In this document: piece by piece, positions 57,131 through 64,000 of the stretch
Numbering within the stretch: the first letter of the stretch is position 1
How the letters are laid out: every line of letters begins with the position of its first letter
Origin: Paenibacillus sp. JZ16
GTDB lineage: Bacteria > Bacillota > Bacilli > Paenibacillales > Paenibacillaceae
Reading direction: 5' to 3'
Assembly (NCBI RefSeq): GCF_015326965.1
Contig: NZ_CP017659.1
Coordinates: 930,001 to 994,000 of the forward strand
Length of the DNA: 64,000 nucleotides
Notes under the pieces: generated by a model
Database searches by the model: none
What the model saw: the letters and a program-made list of their open reading frames with translations, nothing else
What the model was told of the DNA's origin: nothing
Translations under genes and position numbers: made by a program

Positions 57131-57964
57131 TCAACTAAAGCCCCCGTTAGCTTTATAAGGAATGTTGGCTTCATTTGTAAAGTTAGCGCCAGCCCATTCC
57201 CCCTCAATCTTAAACAACTCATACACAGCCTTATGGTCTGTAGGCGGTTCATCTATCCAATTTAGCAGAGTGCGAACGATTGATTCTTTTTCTGGAAAGT
57301 GATGAAGAAAGACTTCAGACTGTTCGTGAAGTCGTGTCGTCCAAATCTGAGAACGCTCCATCACCATTGAATAGTATGTTCGAATGAGTTTACGAGCGAA
57401 GCTTTGTGTAATTTTTTTGAAATCTTCTCCAGAAGCTGTTGTTAGCCTTGTTAACGTCCGATTAAGAACTTCATTAATATCACCATTAAAACGGATGGCT
57501 ATCTCTGATGTAAGTTGATAAGGACCAAATCGTTCACCTAGATCCTCTCCATATACACAAACACAGAGTTCCTTAAGAAATGCATTTTCGTAATAATTTG
57601 AGGGGTCAAGCGTATATTCATAATAGGCTACAGCAATACCAACATCCCGAACTATAAAACGATAATTATTAGATAGTTCTCCAGCAAGTTTCTTTAATTC
57701 AGCTAACTTATCAGAACTTAATTTGGTATTGAACATAGCGATAAGGTCTAAATCTGATTTAATTGCAATCGCTTCTCCTCTGGCTACGCTACCGTACACA
57801 TAAACACTATGCAAATGTTGATGAAATAAATGTTTAAGGCTCTCGATCGATTCATGAATGCAAGTCGCATAGACATCCGCAATTTTGTCTTTACTCACAT
57901 CGCTTACAATAAAGCCATTTTGGTCTAAACCATAACCCGCTTTTAAAATCCCTATTTCAATCAC
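57131..57964 (-). CDS. nucleotidyltransferase-domain protein
   Basis: The catalytic signature is YVYGSVARGEAIAIKSDLDLI at about residues 55-75, with the two aspartates for metal binding. The following 200 residues are mostly helical. It is a different subfamily from the nucleotidyltransferase at 25198-26313 and closer in layout to minimal or aminoglycoside nucleotidyltransferases. GGA lies six bases before the GTG at 57964. It stands alone between the pectin locus and the reductase genes. Confidence 0.78.
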   Translation of the reverse strand: MIEIGILKAGYGLDQNGFIVSDVSKDKIADVYATCIHESIESLKHLFHQHLHSVYVYGSVARGEAIAIKSDLDLIAMFNTKLSSDKLAELKKLAGELSNNYRFIVRDVGIAVAYYEYTLDPSNYYENAFLKELCVCVYGEDLGERFGPYQLTSEIAIRFNGDINEVLNRTLTRLTTASGEDFKKITQSFARKLIRTYYSMVMERSQIWTTRLHEQSEVFLHHFPEKESIVRTLLNWIDEPPTDHKAVYELFKIEGEWAGANFTNEANIPYKANGGFS

Positions 57965-58049
57965 CAACTTTCCTTTGACCCAGCATTTTCCTAATTATAG
58001 CACCACAATCATGTGACTAAAAGCGGGTTAGGACGCTCCATCGCCTTCT

Positions 58050-58373
58050 TTAAAATGGCTTAACGACCATGAGCACCAATATGGCAATCATCAACAGCTG
58101 TGCTGCCGTCTCGATGGGTACGATCTTTTTGATCAGCTGGCCGAACTCGGCGGGTATATCATTACCCTGCTCTTGACTTTCAGATAGGATCTTAACAAGT
58201 ACGAATCCGCCAATTTTTGGCATGATGGCAAGCTTGGTCGATATACCAAAAGTAAAGTGCAGCTGGCCGACGGTTCTTGCTGATCTTCGAATGATGGGCA
58301 TCACGAAAGCGGGGCCAATAATGGCGATCGAAGCTAATATATGCAAAACGAGCAGTAATCCAAACAAATCCAT
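58050..58373 (-). CDS. small integral membrane protein, DUF2269-like, apparently shortened
   Basis: The N-terminal segment LLLVLHILASIAIIGPAFVMPII and the sequence RRSARTVGQLHF, then LAIMPKIGGFVLV, recall DUF2269 membrane proteins. The C-terminus is LIKKIVPIETAAQLLMIAILVLMVVK. At 107 residues it is about 40 shorter than I would expect, and the region where two further membrane segments should stand goes straight to KILSESQEQGNDIPAEF. An in-frame internal deletion is likely. It follows the NmrA-like gene by 15 bases and shares its operators. Confidence 0.6.
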   Translation of the reverse strand: MDLFGLLLVLHILASIAIIGPAFVMPIIRRSARTVGQLHFTFGISTKLAIMPKIGGFVLVKILSESQEQGNDIPAEFGQLIKKIVPIETAAQLLMIAILVLMVVKPF

Positions 58374-58388
58374 GCCCCTCCCTTCTTC

Positions 58389-59117
58389 TCAGCTTACCGA
58401 TATCTTGCTTTGATAGGCTAGACCGACCCTTTTCCCCTTAAACGCTCCTCCGAGCACAAGATGGTCCAACATACACATTACGACATCGTCATAAGCAACA
58501 TTCAGCTCTTGAAATCGGCTGAACAAGTGACCGGCTATTTCTGCCTCGGAATATGCCTTAATCGTCTCCGGCATCGGAACGGGCAAGGTATCCGTTGTTA
58601 CATGAAGATGAACCGGCTCTGGATGCTCGCTTGAATCCATCATGGTTCCCGGACACATCATGGACCAATCGAGCCCAGTCCGTTGCAGCCTTTCGAAATT
58701 CCGGTTGTGATTTTTATACTCAGGTGGGAACCCCGGTAAATTGTTGCCGATAAGTTCGGTATATGGAATATCCAGTAAACCGGCACCTCCCATGACCCAT
58801 ACCCGCCCAGAGAAACTAGGCTCCAATTGACATTGGCTTATAATGTTATCGACGATACGAACAAACTCTTCTCCCTGGCCTGCATGGCCTGCTGCAATCA
58901 TAGCGGCGTCTTGATTCACGAGCGCCTGACGGACACTTACCGGGTTCATTATATCGTCTACGATCACCTTCACATGCTTTGCGGAATGCTCACCTAATTG
59001 ATCATATAGCTTCTCGGAATTCCTCACAAATGCGGTCATTCCATGGCCCATTTTTATCCCTTGTGCCAGCACTCTTTTCCCTGTATTCCCTGTCGCTCCA
59101 AAAACAATAATTCTCAT
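58389..59117 (-). CDS. NAD(P)-binding NmrA/SDR-like protein
   Basis: The Rossmann signature IIVFGATGNTGKRVL (GxxGxxG) is at residues 3-17. Later blocks are VKVIVDDIMNPVSVRQAL, VWVMGGAGLLDIPY and LQRTGLDWSMMCPGTMM, as in atypical SDR proteins of the NmrA/YwnB group. GGAGGAA lies close to the ATG at 59117; the extension to 59171 is rejected. It starts about 80 bases downstream of tandem HxlR-type palindromes, so it is probably an electrophile- or redox-inducible reductase or sensor. Confidence 0.85.
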   Translation of the reverse strand: MRIIVFGATGNTGKRVLAQGIKMGHGMTAFVRNSEKLYDQLGEHSAKHVKVIVDDIMNPVSVRQALVNQDAAMIAAGHAGQGEEFVRIVDNIISQCQLEPSFSGRVWVMGGAGLLDIPYTELIGNNLPGFPPEYKNHNRNFERLQRTGLDWSMMCPGTMMDSSEHPEPVHLHVTTDTLPVPMPETIKAYSEAEIAGHLFSRFQELNVAYDDVVMCMLDHLVLGGAFKGKRVGLAYQSKISVS

Positions 59118-59194
59118 TGTTCGTTCCTCCTCTTTTAGGGTCCCAAATTTTGGATAACTCAAGCTTAGCATCGCTTCAAAATGATGTTAAGAAC

Positions 59195-59230
59195 CCACTT
59201 TAAAGTAGGGTGCTTACTTAAAAGTAAGCA
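59195..59230. promoter_or_regulatory. tandem HxlR-type operator palindromes upstream of the NmrA-like gene
   Basis: A perfect palindrome TGCTTACTT-AA-AAGTAAGCA lies at 59211-59230, and next to it ACTTTAAAGT (59196-59205) within a longer imperfect palindrome. The TTACTT...AAGTAA core also occurs in front of the hxlR-like gene at 59780-59795. This fits control of both genes by that regulator. Confidence 0.6.
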
Positions 59231-59352
59231 TGCAGAAAGGGATACATATTAGCGGAGGTTGGGAGGAAGGGGGAATTTTAGACAGTTTGGCGGCAATTCT
59301 ACTGTAATAGGAGTATTGTTATCCATTCATATCAGGATTGTGCACTGTAGGT

Positions 59353-59393
59353 AAACAAAAAGCTGCCCGGAATCCCGTGGCAGCTTTTTGTTT
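59353..59393 (-). terminator. bidirectional terminator after the first hxlR-like gene
   Basis: AAACAAAAAGCTGCC and GGCAGCTTTTTGTTT form a 15-pair stem. It lies 40 bases after the stop codon. Confidence 0.85.
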
Positions 59394-59432
59394 GAGTTGA
59401 TTGAATTCGTGTACAAGTTCAATGAACCGGCT

Positions 59433-59765
59433 TTATGACGCTGGCTCTTCATATTTCCGCTTATTATGATTTTCTCCCCAAGAACACATAATTTCTGCTA
59501 CAGGAATCAATGTTCTGCCGTATTCACTAAGAGAATATTCCACTTTTGGAGGGATAACCGGGTGAACCGTTCTATCAACTATGCCTTCTCGTTCCAAATC
59601 TCGGAGATGTTGTGAAAGCATTTTTTGTGAAGCATCAGGTATAAGCTTTTCCAGATCGTTGAACCTCTTCTTGGATTCAATCAAGTGCCATAAAATCATG
59701 GGTTTCCATTTACCGCCTAAAACATCAATGAGTGTCTCAATTGGACATTCGCGCTGATGAATCAT
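59433..59765 (-). CDS. HxlR-family transcription regulator 1
   Basis: The winged helix domain reads CPIETLIDVLGGKWKPMILW, FNDLEKLIPDASQKMLSQHL and VEYSLSEYGRTLIPV. Cys6 near the N-terminus is in the position of the redox-active cysteine of YodB/HypR-type members. The protein has 110 residues. A perfect palindrome overlaps its upstream region. It probably represses itself and the NmrA-like gene until oxidised or bound by an electrophile. Confidence 0.88.
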   Translation of the reverse strand: MIHQRECPIETLIDVLGGKWKPMILWHLIESKKRFNDLEKLIPDASQKMLSQHLRDLEREGIVDRTVHPVIPPKVEYSLSEYGRTLIPVAEIMCSWGENHNKRKYEEPAS

Positions 59766-59779
59766 TATTGAATCATCCC

Positions 59780-59795
59780 CTTACTTTTAAGTAAG
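59780..59795. promoter_or_regulatory. HxlR operator palindrome in front of the hxlR-like gene
   Basis: CTTACTTTTAAGTAAG is a perfect 16-base palindrome, 15 bases upstream of the start codon. Its TTACTT/AAGTAA arms match the palindrome at 59211-59230. Confidence 0.65.
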
Positions 59796-59916
59796 TGCAT
59801 TACCTATAATTGACATAACAAAATTTTACGATAGCTCTACAATCAAGTCAATCATTGAAGCTTAAAAGGATAAATGCCCATTCTTTTAGGTGTATGAATT
59901 GCCTGTGTGTATTGCC

Positions 59917-60288
59917 TTAAAACTCCTCCAAAACCTTGGATTTATCACCATAAATCTTTTCCAGGTGATCTTCTCCCCAATAGCATAAATGGTCTAATGC
60001 GGGTTTTAATCCCCAGCCGTAGACCGTTAACTCATACTCCACTTTAGGTGGGATCTCTTTATAAACCTTTCGTGCAACAATTCCGTCCTTTTCCAGGCCT
60101 CTTAGTTGAGTGGTCAGCATTTTTTGCGTGATGTCGGGCATTAACCGTCGAAGCTCAGACGTCCGTTTCCGTCCTGTCATCAAATGATAGATGATTAAAG
60201 GCTTCCATTTCCCCCCCATTACTTCTAATGCCGCCTCCACTCCGACTTTATACTTCTTTTGAACGTTATTTTCCCTCTTCTCAGTCAT
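59917..60288 (-). CDS. HxlR-family transcription regulator 2
   Basis: It has the same fold: VEAALEVMGGKWKPLIIYHL, TSELRRLMPDITQKMLTTQL and VEYELTVYGWGLKPAL, in 123 residues. It has no cysteine at the YodB position, so its signal differs from that of regulator 1. GGGGG lies 8 bases before the ATG. It is divergent from the oxidoreductase gene at 60535, with a shared 246-base region containing direct repeats, and probably controls that gene. Confidence 0.87.
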   Translation of the reverse strand: MTEKRENNVQKKYKVGVEAALEVMGGKWKPLIIYHLMTGRKRTSELRRLMPDITQKMLTTQLRGLEKDGIVARKVYKEIPPKVEYELTVYGWGLKPALDHLCYWGEDHLEKIYGDKSKVLEEF

Positions 60289-60362
60289 CTCTCATTCCCC
60301 CGTTAAAAGCCTGGTTTTTCTAGGAACATAAGATTCATTTCAGTCCGTTACTCAGGTAAGTT

Positions 60363-60403
60363 TCTAGGGCAACTGTCTAGGGCACTTCGATGTTTCTAGG
60401 GCA
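60363..60403. promoter_or_regulatory. three TCTAGGGCA direct repeats in the divergent region
   Basis: TCTAGGGCA occurs at 60363-60371, 60376-60384 and 60395-60403, spaced 13 and 19 bases. They lie between the hxlR-like gene 2 and the oxidoreductase gene. They do not resemble the palindromes of HxlR regulator 1. A role as operators is possible; slippage-derived repeats are an alternative. Confidence 0.35.
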
Positions 60404-60460
60404 CCTGTATCATCCTATAGAACTTGAAAGTGCGTACTTCCTGATAATTTTATTACTGTT

Positions 60461-60466
60461 TATAAT
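60461..60466 (+). promoter_or_regulatory. -10 box of the oxidoreductase gene
   Basis: A perfect TATAAT lies 69 bases upstream of the start codon. The -35 position (TTCCTG) is poor, so regulation by an activator or derepression is possible. Confidence 0.4.
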
Positions 60467-60534
60467 AGCATCAGCCATTGATCGTGGCTATAAGATAGCT
60501 GTTGAGAAATGAGAAAGGTAGTGAAGAGACAAGT

Positions 60535-61113
60535 ATGAGAGTATTATGCGTTGTTTCCCACCCAAGAAAAGATTCCCTGACCTTTAAGGTTGCCGATCAT
60601 TTCGTAAAAGGTCTTACTGCGGCGGGCCACGACTATGAGATCTTGGATTTACACGAGATTGGTTTTGACCCTGTTTTAAAAGGAGTAGATGAACCTGACT
60701 GGTCAACAGAGGAACAGTCCTTTTCCCCTGAAGTAGAACTGGAAATAAGGCGAATGAAGAAGCACGATGCCTTGGCATTTATTTTTCCAATTTGGTGGTG
60801 GCATTTGCCTGCCATGCTAAAAGGTTATATAGACCGTGTATGGAACAATGGGTTTGCGTACGGTTCGAACCAGCTTCATCATCAGCATGTCTTGTGGATT
60901 GGTTTGGCGGGCGTTTCGAAAGAACAGATGAAAAAGCGTAACTATGATGAAATGATGACTCATTTGCTCAATGTGGGAATTGCAGATTATTGCGGTGTAT
61001 CCAATTCCAAGGTTGAATTTTTATACGAGACCTTGGAATCCAATCCCAAGCATTATGAGACGCTGCTTAACCATGCTCATCACTTAGGGTTGAATTATGC
61101 GAAGGAACAGTAA
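60535..61113 (+). CDS. flavodoxin-fold NAD(P)H-dependent oxidoreductase (MdaB/KefF type)
   Basis: The flavodoxin-like fold starts MRVLCVVSHPRKDSLTFKVA, with the flavin phosphate loop SHPRKDSLTF. FIFPIWWWHLPAMLKGYIDRVW is the second signature, typical of NQO1-like quinone reductases. The length from this ATG is 192 residues. The upstream codon at 60502 gives a non-homologous tail, so 60535 is chosen. It is the partner of the divergent HxlR regulator 2. The enzyme would reduce quinones or nitro/azo compounds with two electrons. Confidence 0.87.
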   Translation: MRVLCVVSHPRKDSLTFKVADHFVKGLTAAGHDYEILDLHEIGFDPVLKGVDEPDWSTEEQSFSPEVELEIRRMKKHDALAFIFPIWWWHLPAMLKGYIDRVWNNGFAYGSNQLHHQHVLWIGLAGVSKEQMKKRNYDEMMTHLLNVGIADYCGVSNSKVEFLYETLESNPKHYETLLNHAHHLGLNYAKEQ

Positions 61114-61161
61114 GCTTTAGATTAAGTCTGAACTGTCTGATTGCTTTATTATGCGTTTACT

Positions 61162-61758
61162 CTAAAACCTGCTTCTTTCATCAGATTCGGATAAAACCAA
61201 AGACAGAAATTCGACTCGACAACCTGCTCCCTTCGGTGATTGGGCTACCACACCCGCTGTAAACGGTGCTGAGGTGTTCATTCCAAAGTATCGAATCAAT
61301 TTCCAAGCTTCACCATCTGATGAGTAATAAAAAGAAATAAGTTGATCATTCTTCGTTATTTTTAAATAAGGATTGCTTACTAATACACGCTCAGAGTTAC
61401 AATCATCGGACAAACCGTTCTGCGTAACAACAGACACGATCGTAGCATACTCACCGTTGAACTCAAAACAAAGCTTAGCCCAATTGTTCTCATCTGCCAT
61501 CAACATCAGACACCCGGAATCATACAATTCGTTCATGTCTACCTGAAGCTGCGTTATAAGCTGAAATGTTGAATTCACCTGGATGTGCAGATAGGGTGCA
61601 GAATGAGCAACATGTTTACCTCCGGGGTCTTTGAAAAAGTCAGCATTCGTTGGAGCATCAATGATTAGCCTGCCATCTGCTGTAAACTCCCAATGTTCAG
61701 GTTCATTTAACCACATTAAATTCTTTCTTGTTTCTGGCTGAAATAAATTCTTAATCAT
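61162..61758 (-). CDS. DUF1349 family protein
   Basis: This is a concanavalin-like jelly roll of 198 residues: LMWLNEPEHWEFTADGRLII, DFFKDPGGKHVAHSAPYLHI, LQVDMNELYDSGCLMLMADE and WKLIRYFGMNTSAPFTAGVVAQSPKG are all typical of DUF1349. AGGAG lies 8 bases before the ATG. No signal peptide is present. Family members are often annotated as glycan-related, but no activity is known. It converges on the oxidoreductase gene. Confidence 0.82.
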   Translation of the reverse strand: MIKNLFQPETRKNLMWLNEPEHWEFTADGRLIIDAPTNADFFKDPGGKHVAHSAPYLHIQVNSTFQLITQLQVDMNELYDSGCLMLMADENNWAKLCFEFNGEYATIVSVVTQNGLSDDCNSERVLVSNPYLKITKNDQLISFYYSSDGEAWKLIRYFGMNTSAPFTAGVVAQSPKGAGCRVEFLSLVLSESDERSRF

Positions 61759-62005
61759 AACTCATTCTCCTCTATTGAATTAACTTTTATTTCTTAAGAT
61801 GGGATGTTCAACAAAAACCCATCTTTCCCCTTCTAAATATATCATTTATAAAACAATTTTGTGATATTTGACATCTCTACCCAGCACGAATACTCTAGCG
61901 CTTTGCCCCAAACTTAATCGTCAGTTGTTCCCATCTCTAAAAATAAGTTACAATGACACATGGTAGTAAATACCTGTAACAACTCTATTTTTCTTGGAGG
62001 ATTTT

Positions 62006-62464
62006 ATGAAGCTCACTACCTTTTTTCCTTATCGAAACGATGCAAGAAAGATATTGATCCCTTATTTAAATCAATTGACTGAGGAACAGTGGCATGCAAG
62101 GCATCCAGATCATCCGAATTCGATCGCTTGGATCGTTGAGCACATCGCGCGCAGCGAAGACGAATGGATTAACGTGATCGTACTTAAGGGAGAGCGACGA
62201 CTTCAACGAGTCTTGGATCGTCCTCAGCAAATTTTGCAGGCATATATCGACATTCGAGACCATACAGACCATAAACTCGACTTTATGGAATACGATGAAC
62301 GCGAGCCAGTTGTAGAGCTCCCTCGTTTTTCAGACGGTTGGGAACCGCCTTCGCCGCCGACGCTACGATGGATTATCCATCATGTTTTCGATCATGAGTC
62401 GTACCATGTCGGTCAAATCGGCGTCATAGCACGTTTAAACGGATTCGCCGGCCCCCTATTCTGA
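62006..62464 (+). CDS. DinB-family protein
   Basis: The four-helix DinB fold is seen in LNQLTEEQWHARHPDHPNSI, IAWIVEHIARSEDEWINVIV and WIIHHVFDHESYHVGQIGVI. The histidines of HIARSEDEW and HHVFDHESYHVGQ would bind the metal. The length is 152 residues. GGAGG lies five bases before the ATG at 62006, so the start at 61994 is rejected. DinB enzymes include bacillithiol transferases and maleylpyruvate isomerases; this member could be a thiol S-transferase. Confidence 0.84.
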   Translation: MKLTTFFPYRNDARKILIPYLNQLTEEQWHARHPDHPNSIAWIVEHIARSEDEWINVIVLKGERRLQRVLDRPQQILQAYIDIRDHTDHKLDFMEYDEREPVVELPRFSDGWEPPSPPTLRWIIHHVFDHESYHVGQIGVIARLNGFAGPLF

Positions 62465-62513
62465 ACGTAATGACTCGATAGCTAATCGTATAAGTTATGT
62501 CCATTTCGGTAAT

Positions 62514-62594
62514 CGGTACAGTTCCTTGTCCCCGGCTCGAGACAAGAAATTGTACCGATAAAATAAAAAAGCCGCTAAAATAGCGACTTTCAAT
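62514..62594 (-). repeat. dispersed repeat, copy 3, with a 44-bp inverted repeat
   Basis: An imperfect inverted repeat has arms CGGTACAGTTCCTTGTC (62514-62530) and GACAAGAAATTGTACCG (62541-62557), 15 of 17 paired. It is followed by the terminator-type core at 62565-62594 that also occurs at 13.6 and 17.2 kb. The right arm plus core is the longest match to copy 1. On the minus strand the core hairpin with TTTTTTATTTTA ends the enolase-superfamily gene. Confidence 0.7.
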
Positions 62595-62620
62595 AAAAAC
62601 CATGCAGTTGTACCTCGACA

Positions 62621-63769
62621 TCAGGACCAGCCGGATCGCTTTATAAGGTTAGTTACAAGTTCATCGTCGAAGACGATTCCGAAACCCGGCGTGGCCGGAA
62701 TATGAATCTCTCCGTTTTCGATTCGATAGCCTGATACATCCATTCCTTCGATTGTAATGTCGTCATATTCCACAAATTCGAAGTTCTGCACCGCGGCTGA
62801 CAAATGTCCAGACGCGTAAATACCATAGGCATTTCCGTAACAATGAGGCGCAGTCCGCAAACCATGGGCATCCAGTTTCTCGCCTAATTCCATCCAATGC
62901 GTGAAACCGGGTCTGATGATATCGTACTGCAGCACATCGACAAGGCCGCGTGTCGCCCACTCAATTAGATGCGGTGAGGCAAGCCCTTCCCCATCCGCGA
63001 TAAGCACATTCTGCCCACGTTGCCGGAGCCACTCCTTCAGATCCTCGTACAAGGCATCATCCTCATGGAACGCTTCTTCCAGCCAATACAGATTTACATC
63101 CGCTAAAGCCCCCAAGACCTCTTTGGTTAAGTTCAAATTATATGCATTATTCGCATCGATCATGATCTTACCTGCGGGACCTGCCACTTCCGAGATCCCC
63201 CGAACAATTGCGATATCTCGTTTCGTCCCTTCCCAGAGTGGCATATGGCGTCCGCCACGGCCAACTTTAATCTTAAAATGACGTTGACCCTTCGCATATC
63301 CTTGCATCGCTTCTTCCTGCATCAACACGACAGCGGTCCTCTCATCGGACAAATGCAAATCGTCGAAGTACAGTGAGGTATCATAGCAGGGAACAACCAA
63401 TGGGACTCCTCTTTCCATGTGGCCACCGGACACCAAGTCATACACGGGTTTGTCTTGTCTCTTTCCTAACCAATCGAGCATTGGGTATTCCAATTGCAAA
63501 CGATACGCTTCGAGCAGTCTGCCCCGGTCATCGAATAAGTCAAGCAATCGGCGGCCTATGATGTCTTGGGCCCATTTCGGCGTCATATGAATCGAGCTAC
63601 CGTACCCTGTTTGTCCATCGATCGTTATTCTGGCGATATCCACTGTGCAGCTTTTGCCATGAATGCCGATCCTGCCATTGGCCCCCGCGCTTCTGGCTCG
63701 TTCTCCCGTTAACTTGGCGAATTCGATCTTTTCCACTTTCCAATCAGATTGTATACCCGTAATATTCAT
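62621..63769 (-). CDS. enolase-superfamily enzyme (mandelate racemase/muconate lactonizing type)
   Basis: The barrel domain shows HFKIKVGRGGRH with the catalytic lysine pair region, MIDANNAYNLNLTKEVLGAL with the first metal ligand, LYWLEEAFHEDDALYEDLKEW with the second, LIADGEGLASPHLIEWA with the third, and LRTAPHCYGNAYGIYASGHL near the end with a candidate acid/base histidine. The length from the chosen ATG is 382 residues. AAGGAGG lies just before the ATG at 63769; the extension to 63832 is rejected. The family dehydrates or racemises sugar acids. No neighbouring transporter is visible. Confidence 0.85.
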   Translation of the reverse strand: MNITGIQSDWKVEKIEFAKLTGERARSAGANGRIGIHGKSCTVDIARITIDGQTGYGSSIHMTPKWAQDIIGRRLLDLFDDRGRLLEAYRLQLEYPMLDWLGKRQDKPVYDLVSGGHMERGVPLVVPCYDTSLYFDDLHLSDERTAVVLMQEEAMQGYAKGQRHFKIKVGRGGRHMPLWEGTKRDIAIVRGISEVAGPAGKIMIDANNAYNLNLTKEVLGALADVNLYWLEEAFHEDDALYEDLKEWLRQRGQNVLIADGEGLASPHLIEWATRGLVDVLQYDIIRPGFTHWMELGEKLDAHGLRTAPHCYGNAYGIYASGHLSAAVQNFEFVEYDDITIEGMDVSGYRIENGEIHIPATPGFGIVFDDELVTNLIKRSGWS

Positions 63770-63934
63770 AGAATCCTCCTTCACCGACTCGACGGTTTCA
63801 TGTCCCGATGTGATTCGTAAGCAGAACACCATATTATAGAATTATACTGTTAGAAGATAAGAACATTCTTCTTCCGTTGGAAATCTGTAAATGACCTTTC
63901 ACTTCAATTGCTGTTTCCAGACTGATATCCCACT

Positions 63935-64000
63935 TTACTTTGTTTTATCCGTATCCTTCTTTATGGCTTTGTTACCCTCTTGATCCAGAGATTCTTGATA
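63935..64000 (-). CDS. possible C-terminal end of a gene outside the window
   Basis: Reading in from the right edge on the minus strand, an open frame ends ESLDQEGNKAIKKDTDKTK and then TAA at 63935. The lysine- and aspartate-rich end could be the tail of a real protein, but 21 codons are too few to identify it. Confidence 0.3.
   Translation of the reverse strand, partial: YQESLDQEGNKAIKKDTDKTK

Noticed and set aside
60363..60403. TCTAGGGCA repeats as a CRISPR array
   Set aside because: The units are only nine bases, the spacing is irregular and too short, and there are no cas genes.

Overview
The window looks like chromosome of a Paenibacillus-type Firmicute. The evidence is strong AGGAGG-like ribosome binding sites, many CUT1-type oligosaccharide ABC transporters without their own ATPase, membrane-anchored AraC regulators of the YesS type, chimeric GntR/LacI regulators, HxlR regulators, catabolite-responsive (cre-like) sites and a Bacillus-style rhamnogalacturonan locus. 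Nearly every gene lies on the minus strand. Only a flavodoxin-fold oxidoreductase (60535-61113) and a DinB-like gene (62006-62464) are on the plus strand. I found no rRNA, tRNA, CRISPR array, transposase or prophage.

Left part (1-9.7 kb): a sugar ABC permease cut by the window edge follows its YesS-like AraC regulator. Next is a decayed nonribosomal peptide synthetase gene (about 3.6-5.9 kb) whose 5' leader holds a clear GEMM-I cyclic-dinucleotide riboswitch (6080-6181). A secreted beta-propeller protein with a cre-like site follows.

9.9-17 kb: a small glycan operon (frameshifted three-repeat protein, GT2, GT4, small ORF, methyltransferase), then an alpha/beta hydrolase, an acetyltransferase, a broken TPR gene and an APH-like kinase. 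Two broken genes here, the repeat protein and the TPR gene, carry a break at a run of six T where seven would restore the frame.

17.3-34 kb: a CUT1 transporter operon with two Gfo/Idh/MocA oxidoreductases under a GntR/LacI regulator, with a repeated perfect palindrome as likely operator. After single genes (nucleotidyltransferase, DUF2268-like peptidase) comes a five-gene operon of a second GntR/LacI regulator, a PhnP-like metallohydrolase and an AfuABC/PhnSTUV-like importer, which I see as the best candidate for an undescribed uptake system.

34-41 kb: an AraC, phytanoyl-CoA-dioxygenase-like and TIM-barrel trio, then a TetR-controlled set (pentapeptide-repeat protein, serine hydrolase) with a perfect 35-bp palindrome, and a second APH-like kinase.

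41-57 kb: a rhamnogalacturonan-I utilisation locus. It contains two permeases, a binding protein, a YesS-like regulator, YetA, YesU, a GH105 hydrolase, a PL11 lyase, a NodB-fold deacetylase and an FG-GAP propeller protein. The enzymes lack signal peptides, which implies that imported oligosaccharides are finished inside the cell.

57-64 kb: small stress or resistance type genes (nucleotidyltransferase, NmrA-like reductase, two HxlR regulators, oxidoreductase, DUF1349, DinB) and an enolase-superfamily enzyme. Several short dispersed repeats tie distant parts of the window together.
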